Made by a program: the position numbers and the translations under genes
The notes under the pieces: model-generated
What the model was told of the DNA's origin: nothing
Databases searched by the model: none
What the model saw: the letters and a program-made list of their open reading frames with translations, nothing else
Part shown: positions 1-10,800 of the stretch, one piece after another
Layout of the letters: the number at the start of each line of letters is the position of its first letter
How positions within the stretch are numbered: position 1 is the first letter of the stretch
DNA from: Melampsora larici-populina 98AG31
Taxonomy: Eukaryota > Basidiomycota > Pucciniomycetes > Pucciniales > Melampsoraceae
Direction: 5' to 3'
Assembly: GCF_000204055.1 (NCBI RefSeq)
Contig: NW_006768852.1
Span: 236,379-300,378 of the forward strand
Length of the DNA: 64,000 bases

Positions 1-146
1 TGTATCCAGCTTAAGCCAAATTGCGCTCAGAATTGGGTCTCCAAGCAAAAGACTAACCTGATTCGCCCCTACTGTAGGTGCAGTAGCAACTACTTCACCC
101 ATAGTAATCTTGTATAGAATTGTACTTTTTCCAGCATTATCGAGTC
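1..146 (-). CDS. ARF/ARL-family small GTPase, partial (P-loop exon)
   Basis: Read on the minus strand, the exon 146-58 encodes GLDNAGKST followed by [11 protein letters not shown] and PTVGAN. These are the P-loop (G1) and the switch-I threonine region of ARF/ARL GTPases, which cycle between GTP and GDP to recruit effectors to membranes. The exon starts after an acceptor ending CTTTAG (phase 1, completing the Gly before Leu-Asp-Asn) and ends at a CAG/GTTAGT donor at 58/57; the rest of the window to position 1 is intron. The spacing and the V-V-x-T-x-P-T-x-G-x-N string look closest to the ARL5-like branch, but the fragment is too short to be sure. The upstream exon with the N-terminal amphipathic helix was not found, so a pseudogene fragment is possible. 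Confidence 0.6.
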
Positions 147-180
147 CTAAAGATGGGACAAATATAATGACACATTTTCA

Positions 181-2100
181 TCAGTTAAGTTGGTCGAACT
201 TCAGATGGGTCGATCTCATTCGTTAATAATGAATGATACCTAGAATTACCAGTTTCAATTCTTCTTTTCCAAACAGGCGAGACCAAAGGATACCCATATT
301 TGATTGAAGGTGATAGGGTTGTTTTCAATATGATTGTTTTTTGAATTTCTTTCAATCCCTGCTTCGAAGTAGGTAAAGCTGATAAGCAACGCTTTTGGGA
401 TTCGGCCAGTTGAGTGTGGTACTTGAAGTTCAATATGACGCAGCTCACTCGATACCGGCGGTGGCTGTGTGTGTGACTTCGGGTATCGCTACCATGCTTA
501 CCGGAGCTCGGTACTTTTCACTTTTTATTGTGGCCAAGAATCTGATTATCAGGTTGGCTTGACTCAGTCACACCGTCCCGCATCAAGACGGGATTCATTG
601 ATGAAATGAGACAAAGTGATATCAAGGATGAATCGTACCAGCTTGTAACTTGACATACATATTTCAGAGTGAAGATCATAGAAAACGCGATGTTTTGAAG
701 GAAGAAACACAATCTGCTAGCTACAATCTTATAATATAAGCAACGTGTTTGGGGATCATTGTTGAAATTTGTCTGGTATAACAACTTAGTCAAACACAAA
801 ACTTGAATCCCAAAGGGAAATTAGTTTCAAGATTTGCCCCTTGTGAGGAATTTTCAAAGTCTTTAGTAAGCTTCAGATGAACAGAGGTAATTTTGGTTAT
901 ATGGCTTTCTGGAGATGGAAGAAATTGATGATGAGGATTATTTTTTATTCAGTCAAAATCATGGAGTTTTGTTGAACAAAAAGAAAAGAGGATGAATAAA
1001 TTAGTCTAAACTCATGCTTCTTAAAGTGTCAACAGGTTGAACTGTACCTCACAAGGGATTCATGACAAAAATCACTAGGCACATTGAGGGAAGGAAAATT
1101 CAGAATAACTTTCAAGTTACCCACCACCTGTCTATTTAGACATCTATTGGGATCAGGGGAAATGATAACTTACTACTCCTGTTTGAGACTTGTACGTTGA
1201 AGATAAAATGCTAGCACAAGATTTTCACCTGATCATGACTCTCCTGTACTTGGCCTACGGAGAGTCCATAGGTTGGTCTAGGCTTTGGATACTACTTATA
1301 ATTGCATTTGATAAAAGCAATTCATAGCAGACAATGTGCACCAAAGACAGTCAGACTCCATTCAGGATGAAGATTCCAGCACCAATAGGGTTGATTGTTC
1401 TTCTTGATGTTTAATAAATGGTGTAACTTGACAGATAATAAGACTGCAGCAAGGAGGAAAAATAGAAAGGGATTTCAGCCAGAAAAAAGGGCTATAAAAT
1501 TTGGCATACCCACACTGATCACAAACAAAGAGTAAGCAAATTCATTTTGGCAGATTTAATCAACTAAGAAAAATTACAACATCAAATACAAGATATAATC
1601 AAGATGGTTCTTTCAATGCCTATCAACACATCTAAATCTTGTACATAACCATCAGTAATATTTCAGTCAGAAATCCTAACAGTTCAACTATTGCAGACCT
1701 TTACACAAAATTAATCTCACATTTCATCCTCAAAATCCGACTTCACGCTTCACCTGTCTGCCTTCCTTTGTTTCACATTCTTTGTGCATTTTTACAATCT
1801 GTCTGGAGTAGCTAGAACATCTTCATGAGCACCTTGAAGTCCTGTCTCCATTGCCTGCGCCCACTGAGATCCAATTCATTCTTGGCAACACCAGCCTTTC
1901 CACAATCCCCAAAATGTTTGAAGGGTTGCCAAGAAGGTCTTCCTGTTTGTTGGTGAGTGAATCTAAAAGACAATTGTGTTCAAGATGGTAGTAGGTCAGA
2001 ATGGGATTAAACAAGGGATAGAGCAACTTCCAATCTGCAAAGAGAGACAGTACACATTGTTGTGCTGTGAAGTGGTCAACAAGAGAGTCTCAAAAGACAC
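181..2100. other. Intergenic, no supportable gene
   Basis: AT-rich sequence with short unrelated open frames only. The open frame at 185-448 (minus) lies upstream of the GTPase exon but carries no ARF N-terminal sequence. I see no RNA gene and no terminal repeat here. Confidence 0.5.
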
Positions 2101-2243
2101 TACAGTCGTCTCTCCAAAAACCCATACCGTTTTATGGACTCCAAAAAGTATGGGTTTTGATGGAGTATGTCTTATTGGGATCTCTCTGATAACCCATAAA
2201 TCCTATTCTGGGGGCACAATATGGGTTAGCAGAGAGAATTGTT
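2101..2243. mobile_element. Degenerate Tc1/mariner-like MITE copy
   Basis: A TA dinucleotide at 2101-2102 is followed by CAGTCGTCTCTCCAAAAACC, matching the terminal repeat of the copy at 4532-4770. The two copies also share AAAAGTATGGGTTTT and a TTATTGGG block inside. The right end (about 2241) is decayed: TATGGGTTAGCAGAGAGAA is only an approximate inverted match. The boundary is therefore uncertain. Confidence 0.4.
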
Positions 2244-2449
2244 TAAAAAACAATTTTTATTTTAAAGATACACAAGAGATGCAGCGAGGAAGCCAAATGG
2301 TTAGCCCTCGATGTTGATAGACATATCTTTCACAAAGCATGCGGGAAGAATCATCTTTACCTGTTTGAACTTCAATCTCTTAAACATCATGCCAGTCGAT
2401 CTGAAAGTTACCACCCCGCATCGTCGAGGGTTGCTAGATGTATTTTGAG

Positions 2450-3980
2450 TTTCCGAGTCCGTCTGTTACCCAACAATCCCCAATGACTGAAAAATCAAGT
2501 ATCAATGAATATTTTGCCTTTTTCGATCCTGCGCTTGCGTACGATTGTCGGTAATTTCTCCAATAATCTTGTACACAATTTCCAGCGGAGAAAGGCGAGT
2601 CGGCATAGATGAAATCACCAAGGAACAATACAAAGTCCAAATGTCACTCATGAGCAATTTTGGCGAGCTGTTCTGCTCCATCATTATGAAGGGGTGATCT
2701 GAGAGGGTTGAGAGGAAACCCAGCTGCACATTGTGAAAAAGTGTCAAACAGACTTATCAGTTGATCTGGGTATACAAAAATGCTTATGAGTTAGAATAAC
2801 GCACGTTTGATACAGCTGGTGTATGTATGCAAATGAAAAAACCCTTCATCAACCGCGTTAGATGCGAGGCGTCGATCAGAGATTGTCCTAAAGCGTCTCA
2901 CGGCAGGGAACCGATCATGATGTGCGTTGGGGGATTCCAAGGATGTTGACCGATCTAATTCGTACGGTCAAGGTTGTGCCGCGTAGCTTCGGAAGCAAGT
3001 ACCAGGCCATAAATCGTCAATCTTAACTACTGAATTCCAGTTAGTTTCATTAGATGCAAACAATTCGGGTCTTACTATTCAATCCCCAACAGGTTTTGTT
3101 GGTCAATAGATGACGACGGCACCCACTGAAATTTCATCAGAATTATATGGTTCTGAACCTGTTTGACCGCAAGGTGGAATTCGAGCATAGATCTTGACCC
3201 AATTTTCACCTACTGCTCCTATTCTCACAAATGCTGAATTTTCTTCACCATTGAAAAAATGAGTCCTGAATCACACTGGGGGCGCGGCCTTTTTTCAGAA
3301 GGCGCGCCTACGCGCCTTTTCTCGAATCAAAACCGCGCCTAGGCGCTGCTGGCGCGCCAGGCGCGATTTTTTAGAGCAAAAATTGAGCCAAACTTGAGAA
3401 AGGCTTGTCTTTGGAAAAATTCAGATCTTGAAGTGCTTTAATAAACGAAAAGTAAGATGACAGAAGAGATACAACTAGCCAAAATTGACATCTTTGGGGT
3501 TCCAAGCTCCAGGTGCACCAATCACAGGTGCACTGTGTGGCTTCTGAATGTTTGGCATATTGTTGACCGGATAAAAAGATGACCAGTATACGGATCCATA
3601 TTCAAAGTATACATGAATTCAGAAGGATCCTTGAACCTGGGGGCATATCTGATGGTAGAATCAAACCTAACAGAGCCCCCCTCGCCATGTTTGTTAGGTT
3701 TGGATACCCATACCCAATGTGGGCGCGCCGACCGATTTTTCGAGCTGTTCGGGCGCGCCTCGCGCCTAGGCGCGAGGCGCGTCGTTTGGCGCGTTTTTGT
3801 TTCTGCGCCCCCAGTGTGAGTCCTGAAGCTTGCATCCGTACAGAACGCTGTCAAGAGCAAGTTGACTAATACAATGAATCGATTAAAGCCAAGAAAGTCT
3901 GTCAAGATCCCAAGAATTGACTTGAAGAGCCGAACTGGCCAACTTGATTGAGGAATGGGCTTTGTGGTTATTGAATGCAA
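2450..3980 (-). pseudogene. PhoD-like alkaline phosphatase, disrupted and truncated
   Basis: Minus-strand translation gives, in family order, an N-terminal hydrophobic segment (ILGILTDFLGF, then IVLVNLLLTAFC, 3960-3840), the beta-rich part FVRIGAVGENWVKIYARIPP (3230-3170), VVKIDDLWPGT (3030-3000), RFRTISDRRL (2890-2860), a PLHNDGAEQLAKIAHE stretch (2700-2650) and LDFVLFLGDFIYADSP with the metal-binding GD (2642-2590), then a YRQSYAS stretch. This matches fungal membrane-anchored PhoD-like metallophosphatases. The gene is broken in several ways: a 549-bp MITE splits the exon at 3271-3819, in-frame TGA codons follow VVIY, AAQP and AHE, and nothing recognisable of the C-terminal catalytic half is present below about 2520. 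Some TGA codons could hide in unrecognised introns, but the MITE and missing C-terminus make a functional product unlikely. Confidence 0.75.
3271..3819. mobile_element. hAT-type MITE, 549 bp, with 8-bp target duplication
   Basis: Terminal inverted repeats are TCACACTGGGGGCGC at 3271-3285 and its exact complement at 3805-3819. They are flanked by the perfect 8-bp duplication GTCCTGAA at 3263-3270 and 3820-3827; 8-bp duplications are the hallmark of hAT transposition. Subterminal DNA is packed with GGCGCGCC-type palindromes at both ends (3282-3370 and 3720-3800), resembling clustered transposase-binding sites. No transposase is encoded, so it is non-autonomous. Removing the element plus one duplication restores the PhoD-like reading frame across the site. 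Confidence 0.88.
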
Positions 3981-4099
3981 CAGTGTCTTCTAAGCTTGCT
4001 GTACTTTGTGTAAATCATCGCTATTCAAGTCAAATTTGCTTTGAGATGATCTTCTTGACGTTGTTGTGAATATGAGAATCCTCGATTTAATGAATTGCT

Positions 4100-4529
4100 A
4101 GAAAAGAGATCGATGACTGTGATGAGCTGACGGGTGAGTGGTGAATCAACCATTGAGTCGAGCACCGTCATAATCGAGATGTGATTTGTTGAGAGCCAAG
4201 CCTGGGACCCTATGCATCAAGAGCGGTGTTCAAGCTGTCAAGCGATTGGGAAGAGACACTGTGAGGACAATAGGTTGGGGATTCATTCGTGAGGAATGAC
4301 AAATGAAGTGGGAGGAGGCTTCAGCCGCGTAAAAAAGAGATTAAATGGTGGGAACGCGTAAACCTCGAAATTTGGAGTAGGGATTGGGAGTTTTTGGAGT
4401 TTTGCCGCCGAACACGGTCTGCCTTTAACTTGAATGATCATCCCCGGGGCCAGACTGGCTCACAATTCACATGCTGTGGTGATATTTTGGCCCCAAGGGT
4501 GACACATACTTTCTGTGTCTACTTGTACA
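4100..4529. other. Intergenic, nothing recognised
   Basis: No coding exon or repeat end could be supported between the PhoD-like remnant and the mariner-like element. Confidence 0.4.
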
Positions 4530-4531
4530 GT

Positions 4532-4770
4532 ACAGTCCCCTCCAAGTGGTTTACGTAATCATTCAAGTTCTGCAGCGGCGGGGCCGGGGCCTGTTGCAAA
4601 CCCGATGATTACAAATCCTAGGCGTGGGGACGTGTACAGTAAGGAATCTTGAATTAAGTTTTTCCACCAGCCTGGACCTAAATCACACCAAAAGTATGGG
4701 TTTTTCATCTCTGGTTGGCCTCGAAAAAGTATGGCTTATTGGGTATATGGATTTTTGGAGAGATGACTGT
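4532..4770. mobile_element. Tc1/mariner-like MITE, about 240 bp
   Basis: The left end reads TA then CAGTCCCCTCCAAG (TA at 4531-4532). The right end reads TTTTTGGAGAGATGACTG then TA (about 4769-4771). The ends are imperfect inverted repeats flanked by TA, the signature target duplication of Tc1/mariner (Stowaway-like) elements. The inside carries AAAAGTATGGGTTTTTC, shared with the copy at 2101-2243. Confidence 0.55.
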
Positions 4771-4779
4771 ACAAGAAGT

Positions 4780-5265
4780 CTCAGAATGATGCCAACCAAT
4801 TGCACCACTTATCTGAAGTAAAATTGGAGAAATTATGAGATTGTGTTGCAGTTCAGCTGAGACACATCAAGATTTGGCAATACTTCCTTCAGCAGCCAAA
4901 ATATTCAAAAAGGTAAGTGATCAAAAGACAGACTTTTGAGAGAAGGCCTGGGCTCTGAATGAACTAGCAATCCTTCCCTCTACTTCATTTTGACTGATAG
5001 TATGTATACTTCACCTTGCCAGTGCATGTGAAGAATAATAAGTCTCGAAGGGATGAGGTCCGCATTGAGAGATGTAGCTTGATCCTACATGTGGACAAAT
5101 GAGGGTACAATTGAGGGACTGTGCAAGTAGACCAAGTTGGAAGAGATGAGACAAAGCCTTTGTTTTGTGCGTGCCAATGTGAATAGGAAATAAATATCTT
5201 TCTTCATCATGGCCAAGTGGCCTTGCTGACAATGTTAGATGCCATGATATTGATGATATTTGAGC
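4780..5265. other. Intergenic, nothing recognised
   Basis: AT-rich spacer between the mariner-like MITE and the large inverted-repeat element. No exon, RNA gene or repeat could be supported. Confidence 0.4.
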
Positions 5266-6158
5266 AGAGGATCAAGTCTGGCTCGCAGCGCAGACAGCAG
5301 CGCGGAGCGCTGCAAGGCGCTGCGCTCGGCGCTATCGCCTCTCAACCCGGGAGCCGCAGGGTCCGGGTAGCTACGCCGCGCACTGCCATTTTGGTCCCAG
5401 GAAGTTTACCGCCACGCCTTTCGCCGCTCGATCGGAGATCATACAGGTCTCGCTGCTTTACCCTATCAGCCACCATTTGTATTGGTTTTCGATCCCAAGA
5501 ATCAAAATCATACTGAGCTTTTGGTTAGTGATCATATCAAGTTCACCAGTTTGGTGGCAAACTACCAAGATTGAACGTAAACCATTGCCAAAATCAACAT
5601 TAGAACATTGGAAATCACTTCAGGTCAGTTCTTGTGTTCTATTATATCATTTTTCCGATTCTAAAAACTCTTGATATCATACTAATTTTATTGATCGTTT
5701 TACATTTAGAATAGCCATGTCTGATTCGATTTCCTATTCATTTGACTTCGAATTTTAAAGAACTTACAATCCAGTCATTAAACCAAGAAATCAAGAAATC
5801 ATCTTCCAAACTTGAAAGTCAAAAATATAATTATCAAGATGAGATTGATATCACGGCTTGTTGCTTGGATTTCGATTTAGATTATCAACTTGATTCATGA
5901 AATAATGATTGTATGTATCTCATCATTACATCTCGCTCTTAAGACTTTGTATTGATTTTGATACTTTACATCTCATTCTAGATGTTATGACGTATAATCA
6001 TGAACCCTGGTCAAATCCACATCAAAGCTCATCACCATGATCAGGCGGTATACCTATCCAATTGCAATGTCAGTTCCTTTTTTTGATAATCAAAGCAACC
6101 ATTTCCAAAAATAAAACTCAATCTTTGTATCAGTCATTACTCGCAATGCTTTGTTTTA

Positions 6159-6323
6159 TGTTATGAGCCGTATAAGGCTACTCTACATATGCTTATACAT
6201 GTTTGCTCTCATATCCTGTACGCTGTCGAGCACAGACTATAGTCCTCACGTTGCAATCTACTTAGTACTAGAAGGACCTCATTAGTCTTCTCTCATCTCT
6301 CATCATCCTATCGAGTCCTTACA
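6159..6323 (+). repeat. 5' LTR of chromovirus (165 bp)
   Basis: Begins TGTTATGAGCC and ends GTCCTTACA. It matches the 3' LTR over its whole length by visual comparison. The string ACGTTGCAAT at 6248-6257 inside the LTR is complementary to the sequence just downstream of the LTR (6325-6334), which points to a transcript start near 6248 and a U3 of about 89 bp. Confidence 0.95.
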
Positions 6324-6324
6324 T

Positions 6325-6334
6325 ATTGCAACGT
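6325..6334 (+). promoter_or_regulatory. Putative self-priming primer-binding site
   Basis: ATTGCAACGT, beginning 2 nt after the LTR, is the exact reverse complement of LTR positions 6248-6257. No tRNA 3'-end complement is evident at this place. Tf1/sushi-group retrotransposons prime minus-strand DNA by folding the mRNA 5' end onto such a site, so the same mechanism is inferred here. Confidence 0.6.
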
Positions 6335-6718
6335 CTTAAATCCAAGAGATCGGAGAAGGTTAATAAATTAAAGAACAAGCAAAAGTTTAAATTAGAAAAG
6401 CAAAGAAGAAAAAAGTTTAAAATAGATCAAAGTTTAAAGAAAAGAAGATTAAAGTTATTAGTCAAGACAAAGTGAAAAAAGTGAAGAACGAAGAAGTTGG
6501 AAATTAACAAAAATTAGATTAGAAAGTTTAGAAAATCCCCTCGGCAATTTAAAGTTTCAAACTCTGTTAAAGCGCGAATATCAAAGCTTAATCATCAGCC
6601 TTTCATATAATCAATCACCACGCCGGAATTCACCACCCCCCAAAGCCCGACTTCTACGACTTCTACAGGCCGAGAATCCGAATTCTTAGACGCTCTCGAA
6701 CCTACGATCGATCCCAAT

Positions 6719-7873
6719 ATGTCGGAAGTTAACATGTCAGAAGCAAGTTTAGCTGGAATCATGCAGCAACTTAACAATTTGACGGCTAGATTGAATGACG
6801 AAACCCGCCGGAGAGAAGAGGCGGAAGCCAATCAACGTGCTGCCGACGCCAAACGTATAGAAGTCGAGCAGAGATTGTTACAGTTAGAACAAACTCAAAC
6901 TCAACAATCACAATCAGCTCCTGCAGCTCAAGTCTCTACTCTGATGTCTTCCACGACCATCCCAACGTTTCCTGGAAACGTTGGTGCTACCTATACTCAA
7001 GTGCAACAAGTTAGACCGCCTAAAATCGCAACCCCAGACAAATTTGATGGATCTAAAGGATCTAAGGCTGAAATCTTCATGAATCAAATCGGAATTTACA
7101 TGCAAATGAACTCTGCGTCATTCGCCGATGAAAAAGCTCAAGTCGCGTTCGCGCTGTCTTATTTGACTGGAAAAGCAAGCATTTGGGGTCAAGCTTTCAC
7201 GGATCAATTATTAGATTCAGAAAAAGCTCATCTTGTAAATTGGACTAAATTTGCCAATTCCTTCCGAGCGACGTTCTTTGATACTGAAAGACTTCCAAAA
7301 GCTGAAAATGAGATTCGTAATCTAAAGCAAACTAGAGCAGTGTCCGATTATTGGATCACGTTTTCTGAGCTCTCTTTAATCGTTAAATGGCCGGAAAACA
7401 TTTTAATGTCTCAGTTCGAACAAGGTCTCAAGCGTGAAATCAGAATATATATGATTCAACAAGAGTTCAAAAGTGTAGAGGAAATGTCTCAGTTTGCAAT
7501 CAAAGTTGATAATAAATTAAACAATCGTTCTCAAAGTTTAACAATGGCTACCGGTCCGTCATCAACTCCTATTGCTGATCCTGATGCAATGGACTGCTCA
7601 GCTTATCGAATCAATATCTCGCAAGAGGAATATCGGAAGAGGGCTGCAAACCGCGCTTGTTATGAATGTGGAAAGACAAATCATGTGATTGCTGATTGTT
7701 ATATTGCGAAGAGAAAGAAAAGAGGAGGTGGTGGTGGTTTTAGAAATAATGAAGTTGATAAATTAAAAGCTAGAATTGCAGAATTGGATAATCAGTTGTC
7801 AGAAGTCAAGAGTAGTGATACAAACTTGAGTAGATCAGAATTGTCAAAAAATGGAGAAGCTCGGGAGTGCTAG
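6719..7873 (+). CDS. gag: Chromovirus Gag polyprotein (384 aa)
   Basis: Structural protein of the LTR retrotransposon that would form the virus-like particle and bind genomic RNA. The first ATG after the leader is at 6719. The N-terminal third is coiled-coil-like (NLTARLNDETRRREEAEANQ). A retrotransposon Gag core follows at about residues 100-275 (KFDGSKGSKAEIFMNQ, then LTGKASIWGQAF and FRATFFDTERLPKAENEIRN). A CCHC zinc knuckle lies at about residues 314-327 with C-x2-C-x4-H-x4-C spacing (CYECGKTNHVIADC), followed by a basic tract and a glycine run. The stop is at 7871-7873. A slippery heptamer at 7846-7852 lies shortly before the stop and shifts ribosomes into pol. The frame is intact. Confidence 0.93.
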   Translation: MSEVNMSEASLAGIMQQLNNLTARLNDETRRREEAEANQRAADAKRIEVEQRLLQLEQTQTQQSQSAPAAQVSTLMSSTTIPTFPGNVGATYTQVQQVRPPKIATPDKFDGSKGSKAEIFMNQIGIYMQMNSASFADEKAQVAFALSYLTGKASIWGQAFTDQLLDSEKAHLVNWTKFANSFRATFFDTERLPKAENEIRNLKQTRAVSDYWITFSELSLIVKWPENILMSQFEQGLKREIRIYMIQQEFKSVEEMSQFAIKVDNKLNNRSQSLTMATGPSSTPIADPDAMDCSAYRINISQEEYRKRAANRACYECGKTNHVIADCYIAKRKKRGGGGGFRNNEVDKLKARIAELDNQLSEVKSSDTNLSRSELSKNGEAREC

Positions 7874-7890
7874 TTGTGCCTCCCCCGAGC
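7846..7890 (+). promoter_or_regulatory. Programmed -1 ribosomal frameshift signal (gag to pol)
   Basis: The heptamer A AAA AAT at 7846-7852 sits in the gag zero frame as TCA AAA AAT, fitting the X XXY YYZ rule. After a 6-nt spacer, a GC-rich stem begins: GCTCGGGAG (7859-7867) can pair with CTCCCCCGAGC (7880-7890) around a 12-nt loop containing the gag stop. Slipping back one base leads directly into the pol frame, which is open from 7834. Confidence 0.8.
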
Positions 7891-10800
7891 AAAATACCTT
7901 TAGGTGTGGAAGTTGGTGATATTGATAGCCTTGAAATGAAAGACACTCGTATTATTAACCATGTTACCCTCCACGACCCAAATTCTGACACAACACTCAC
8001 TGCTCGAGCCCTAATTGACAGCGGTGCCACCCATGAAGCCTTGAACCTCAATTTTGTGAGAAAGTATAATCTTTGTACAACTCCCTTGCCACATTCCCAC
8101 AAGGTAACCGGATTCAGTGGACACGAATCTCAAATTACCCACACTGGCGACTACCTCATCGACAACGACACCAACCCAACCACATTCATCATCACATCCC
8201 TTAGAGACAAGTACGATCTGATCCTGGGTATGCCATGGATAAAACGCAACTATTCACGAATCAATTGGAATGAAAGCTGTTTGTCAAAAGCCTGTGGTCC
8301 GACTCTCAACATTGCTGTTGCAAAAGCAACATCGTCAAGGCCGGAAACCTCCTTGAAGGACCATACTTTGGAGCCTGATAGGCACGCTAGGCAACATGAC
8401 GAGGGGGTAGAGATCGTAAAAGACTCATCAATGCCCCCGCAATGTGAGTATTTCTTGTCTCCTCTAAATTCAGTTAAAGAAACCAGTTGCAAGCTTAAAC
8501 ACCATTTAGAATTCCATCAGTCTATTGAAACAACTCCGACCATTAGCAAATCACAAGAAGAATCACCTGCAGTCATTCAAAGCATGACTTTGTCCAATCC
8601 GCCAAAATCCTCAGAAGACCACGAGATGGAACCAATGAGGAAAGCTAGGAAAAGTGACAAGGGGGTAGAGATCGTAAAAGACTCATTAATACCCCCGCAG
8701 AGTGAGTCTTTCAATGCCCAATCAAACAAGCCTTGTGAAACAATGAAAAAGCATTCCTCTCTTCTACAGGGAAAACTACCAAGATCAACTGCACGACTCG
8801 GTACGCTTACACCAACCAGACGCCTATACTCACAAGTACTCCCCAAACAGCAACCATCACTGTCTCATATCCAAGCCTCTACGACTTCTTGGAATGTATC
8901 TGCCAAGCTTAATGCAGAAATTGCATTGAAGGCTCCTGTCCAAACCGCAGCCGAACTAGTTCCTGAATGCTACCATGCTTACCTCGACATGTTTGAAAAG
9001 AGCAAATCAAGTGTTTTACCTCCTCACCGACCCTACGACTTTCGTGTCAACCTACTACCGGGAGCTACGCCTCAGGCTGGTAGAGTCATTCCGTTATCAC
9101 CAAAAGAAAGTGAGGTATTAGACGAAATGCTTGAAAAAGGCCTAGAGAACGGCACGATTCGACGTACAACATCTCCATGGGCGGCACCAGTGCTATTCAC
9201 TGGGAAAAAGGATGGAAGCCTAAGGCCTTGCTTTGACTATCGAAAACTCAACTCTGTTACGGTAAAAAATAGATATCCATTACCGTTGACGATGGAATTA
9301 ATAGACAGTCTACTTCATGCAGATGAATTCACCAGTCTGGATATGAGAAATGGATACAACAACTTGCGAGTAAGGGAAGGTGATGAAGCTAAATTAGCCT
9401 TTATTTGCAAGCAAGGTCAATTCGAACCTCTCACAATGCCATTTGGTCCCACCGGAGCGCCCGGATTTTTTCAATACTTCATTCAGGACATATTGAAAAG
9501 TCACATAGGCCGGAATGTAGCAGCGTACCAAGATGACATCCTTATTTATACAAGACCAGGGGTGGACCATAAAGCGGTTGTGAAAGAAGTATTGGACATC
9601 CTGAAAGCTCAAAATGTATGGCTCAAGCCTGAGAAATGCAAATTCTCAAAATCTGAAATTGCATACCTAGGACTGATAATTTCACGAAATCAAATCAGGA
9701 TGGACGAAACAAAAGTCAAGGCAGTCACCGATTGGCCAACTCCAAAAAATCTCTCTGAGGTTCAGACGTTCATTGGATTCGCAAACTTCTACCGACGCTT
9801 CATTGATCAATTTTCAAAAATAGCTCGACCACTACATGAATTATCTCAAAAAGATACTACTTTTAACTGGACAGAGGAGCGTGAAAGATCCTTTCAGCTA
9901 CTCAAAGATTCTTTCACTACAGCACCAATACTAAAGATCGCAGATCCGTACAAGCCTTTCGTACTGGAATGTGATTGTTCCGACTATGCGTTAGGAGCAG
10001 TATTGTCTCAAATTTCAGATGATGACGGTGAACTTCACCCAGTGGCTTTCCTCTCCCGGTCCCTGATCAAAGCAGAAAGAAATTATGAGATATTTGATAA
10101 AGAACTGCTCGCAGTGGTCAGCGCATTCAAGGAATGGAGACAGTATCTTGAAGGAAATCCGAACAGGCTCAGCGTAATCGTATATACAGATCACAAAAAT
10201 CTTGAATCACTTATTTCAACCAAAGAACTCACAAGAAGACAAGCCCGATGGGCGGAGACGTTAGGAAGCTTTGATTTTGAGATCAGGTTTCGACCAGGTA
10301 AACAATCAACAAAACCGGATGCGCTATCAAGACGACCCGATTTGATGCCAAAAGAAGGTGAAAAATTATCATTCGGACGATTACTTAAACCAGAAAACCT
10401 TCCAGCAGATGCTTTTATTGATGAACTTGACTTAATAACATCATGGGTAGTGGACGATGATATCATTCAAGATGTTCAGATTGATGAAATTGACAACAAC
10501 TACAATTTAGGGGAAGGAAATTCAGAACTAGCATGGAATGATGCAAGAATATTAGACGAAATCAAAAACAAATCAAAATCCGACCCCAAGATTACTGAGG
10601 TACTAAAGCTATGCGAGGAATCTTCATTCAAAAAGCTATTGAACGACCACAAGAACATTAATGGTGTTTTATATTTCAAAGGAAACATAGTAGTTCCAAA
10701 TGATCACAATCTGAAGGTTCAAATACTGAAATCAAGGCATGATAGCCGACTAGCAGGTCATCCAGGCAGAATGAGAACTCTAGCATTAGTCAAGAGGGGG

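Noticed and set aside
3250..3830. CRISPR-like or bacterial repeat array suggested by repeated GGCGCGCC units
   Set aside because: Units are subterminal palindromes of a eukaryotic MITE, irregularly spaced and without spacers.
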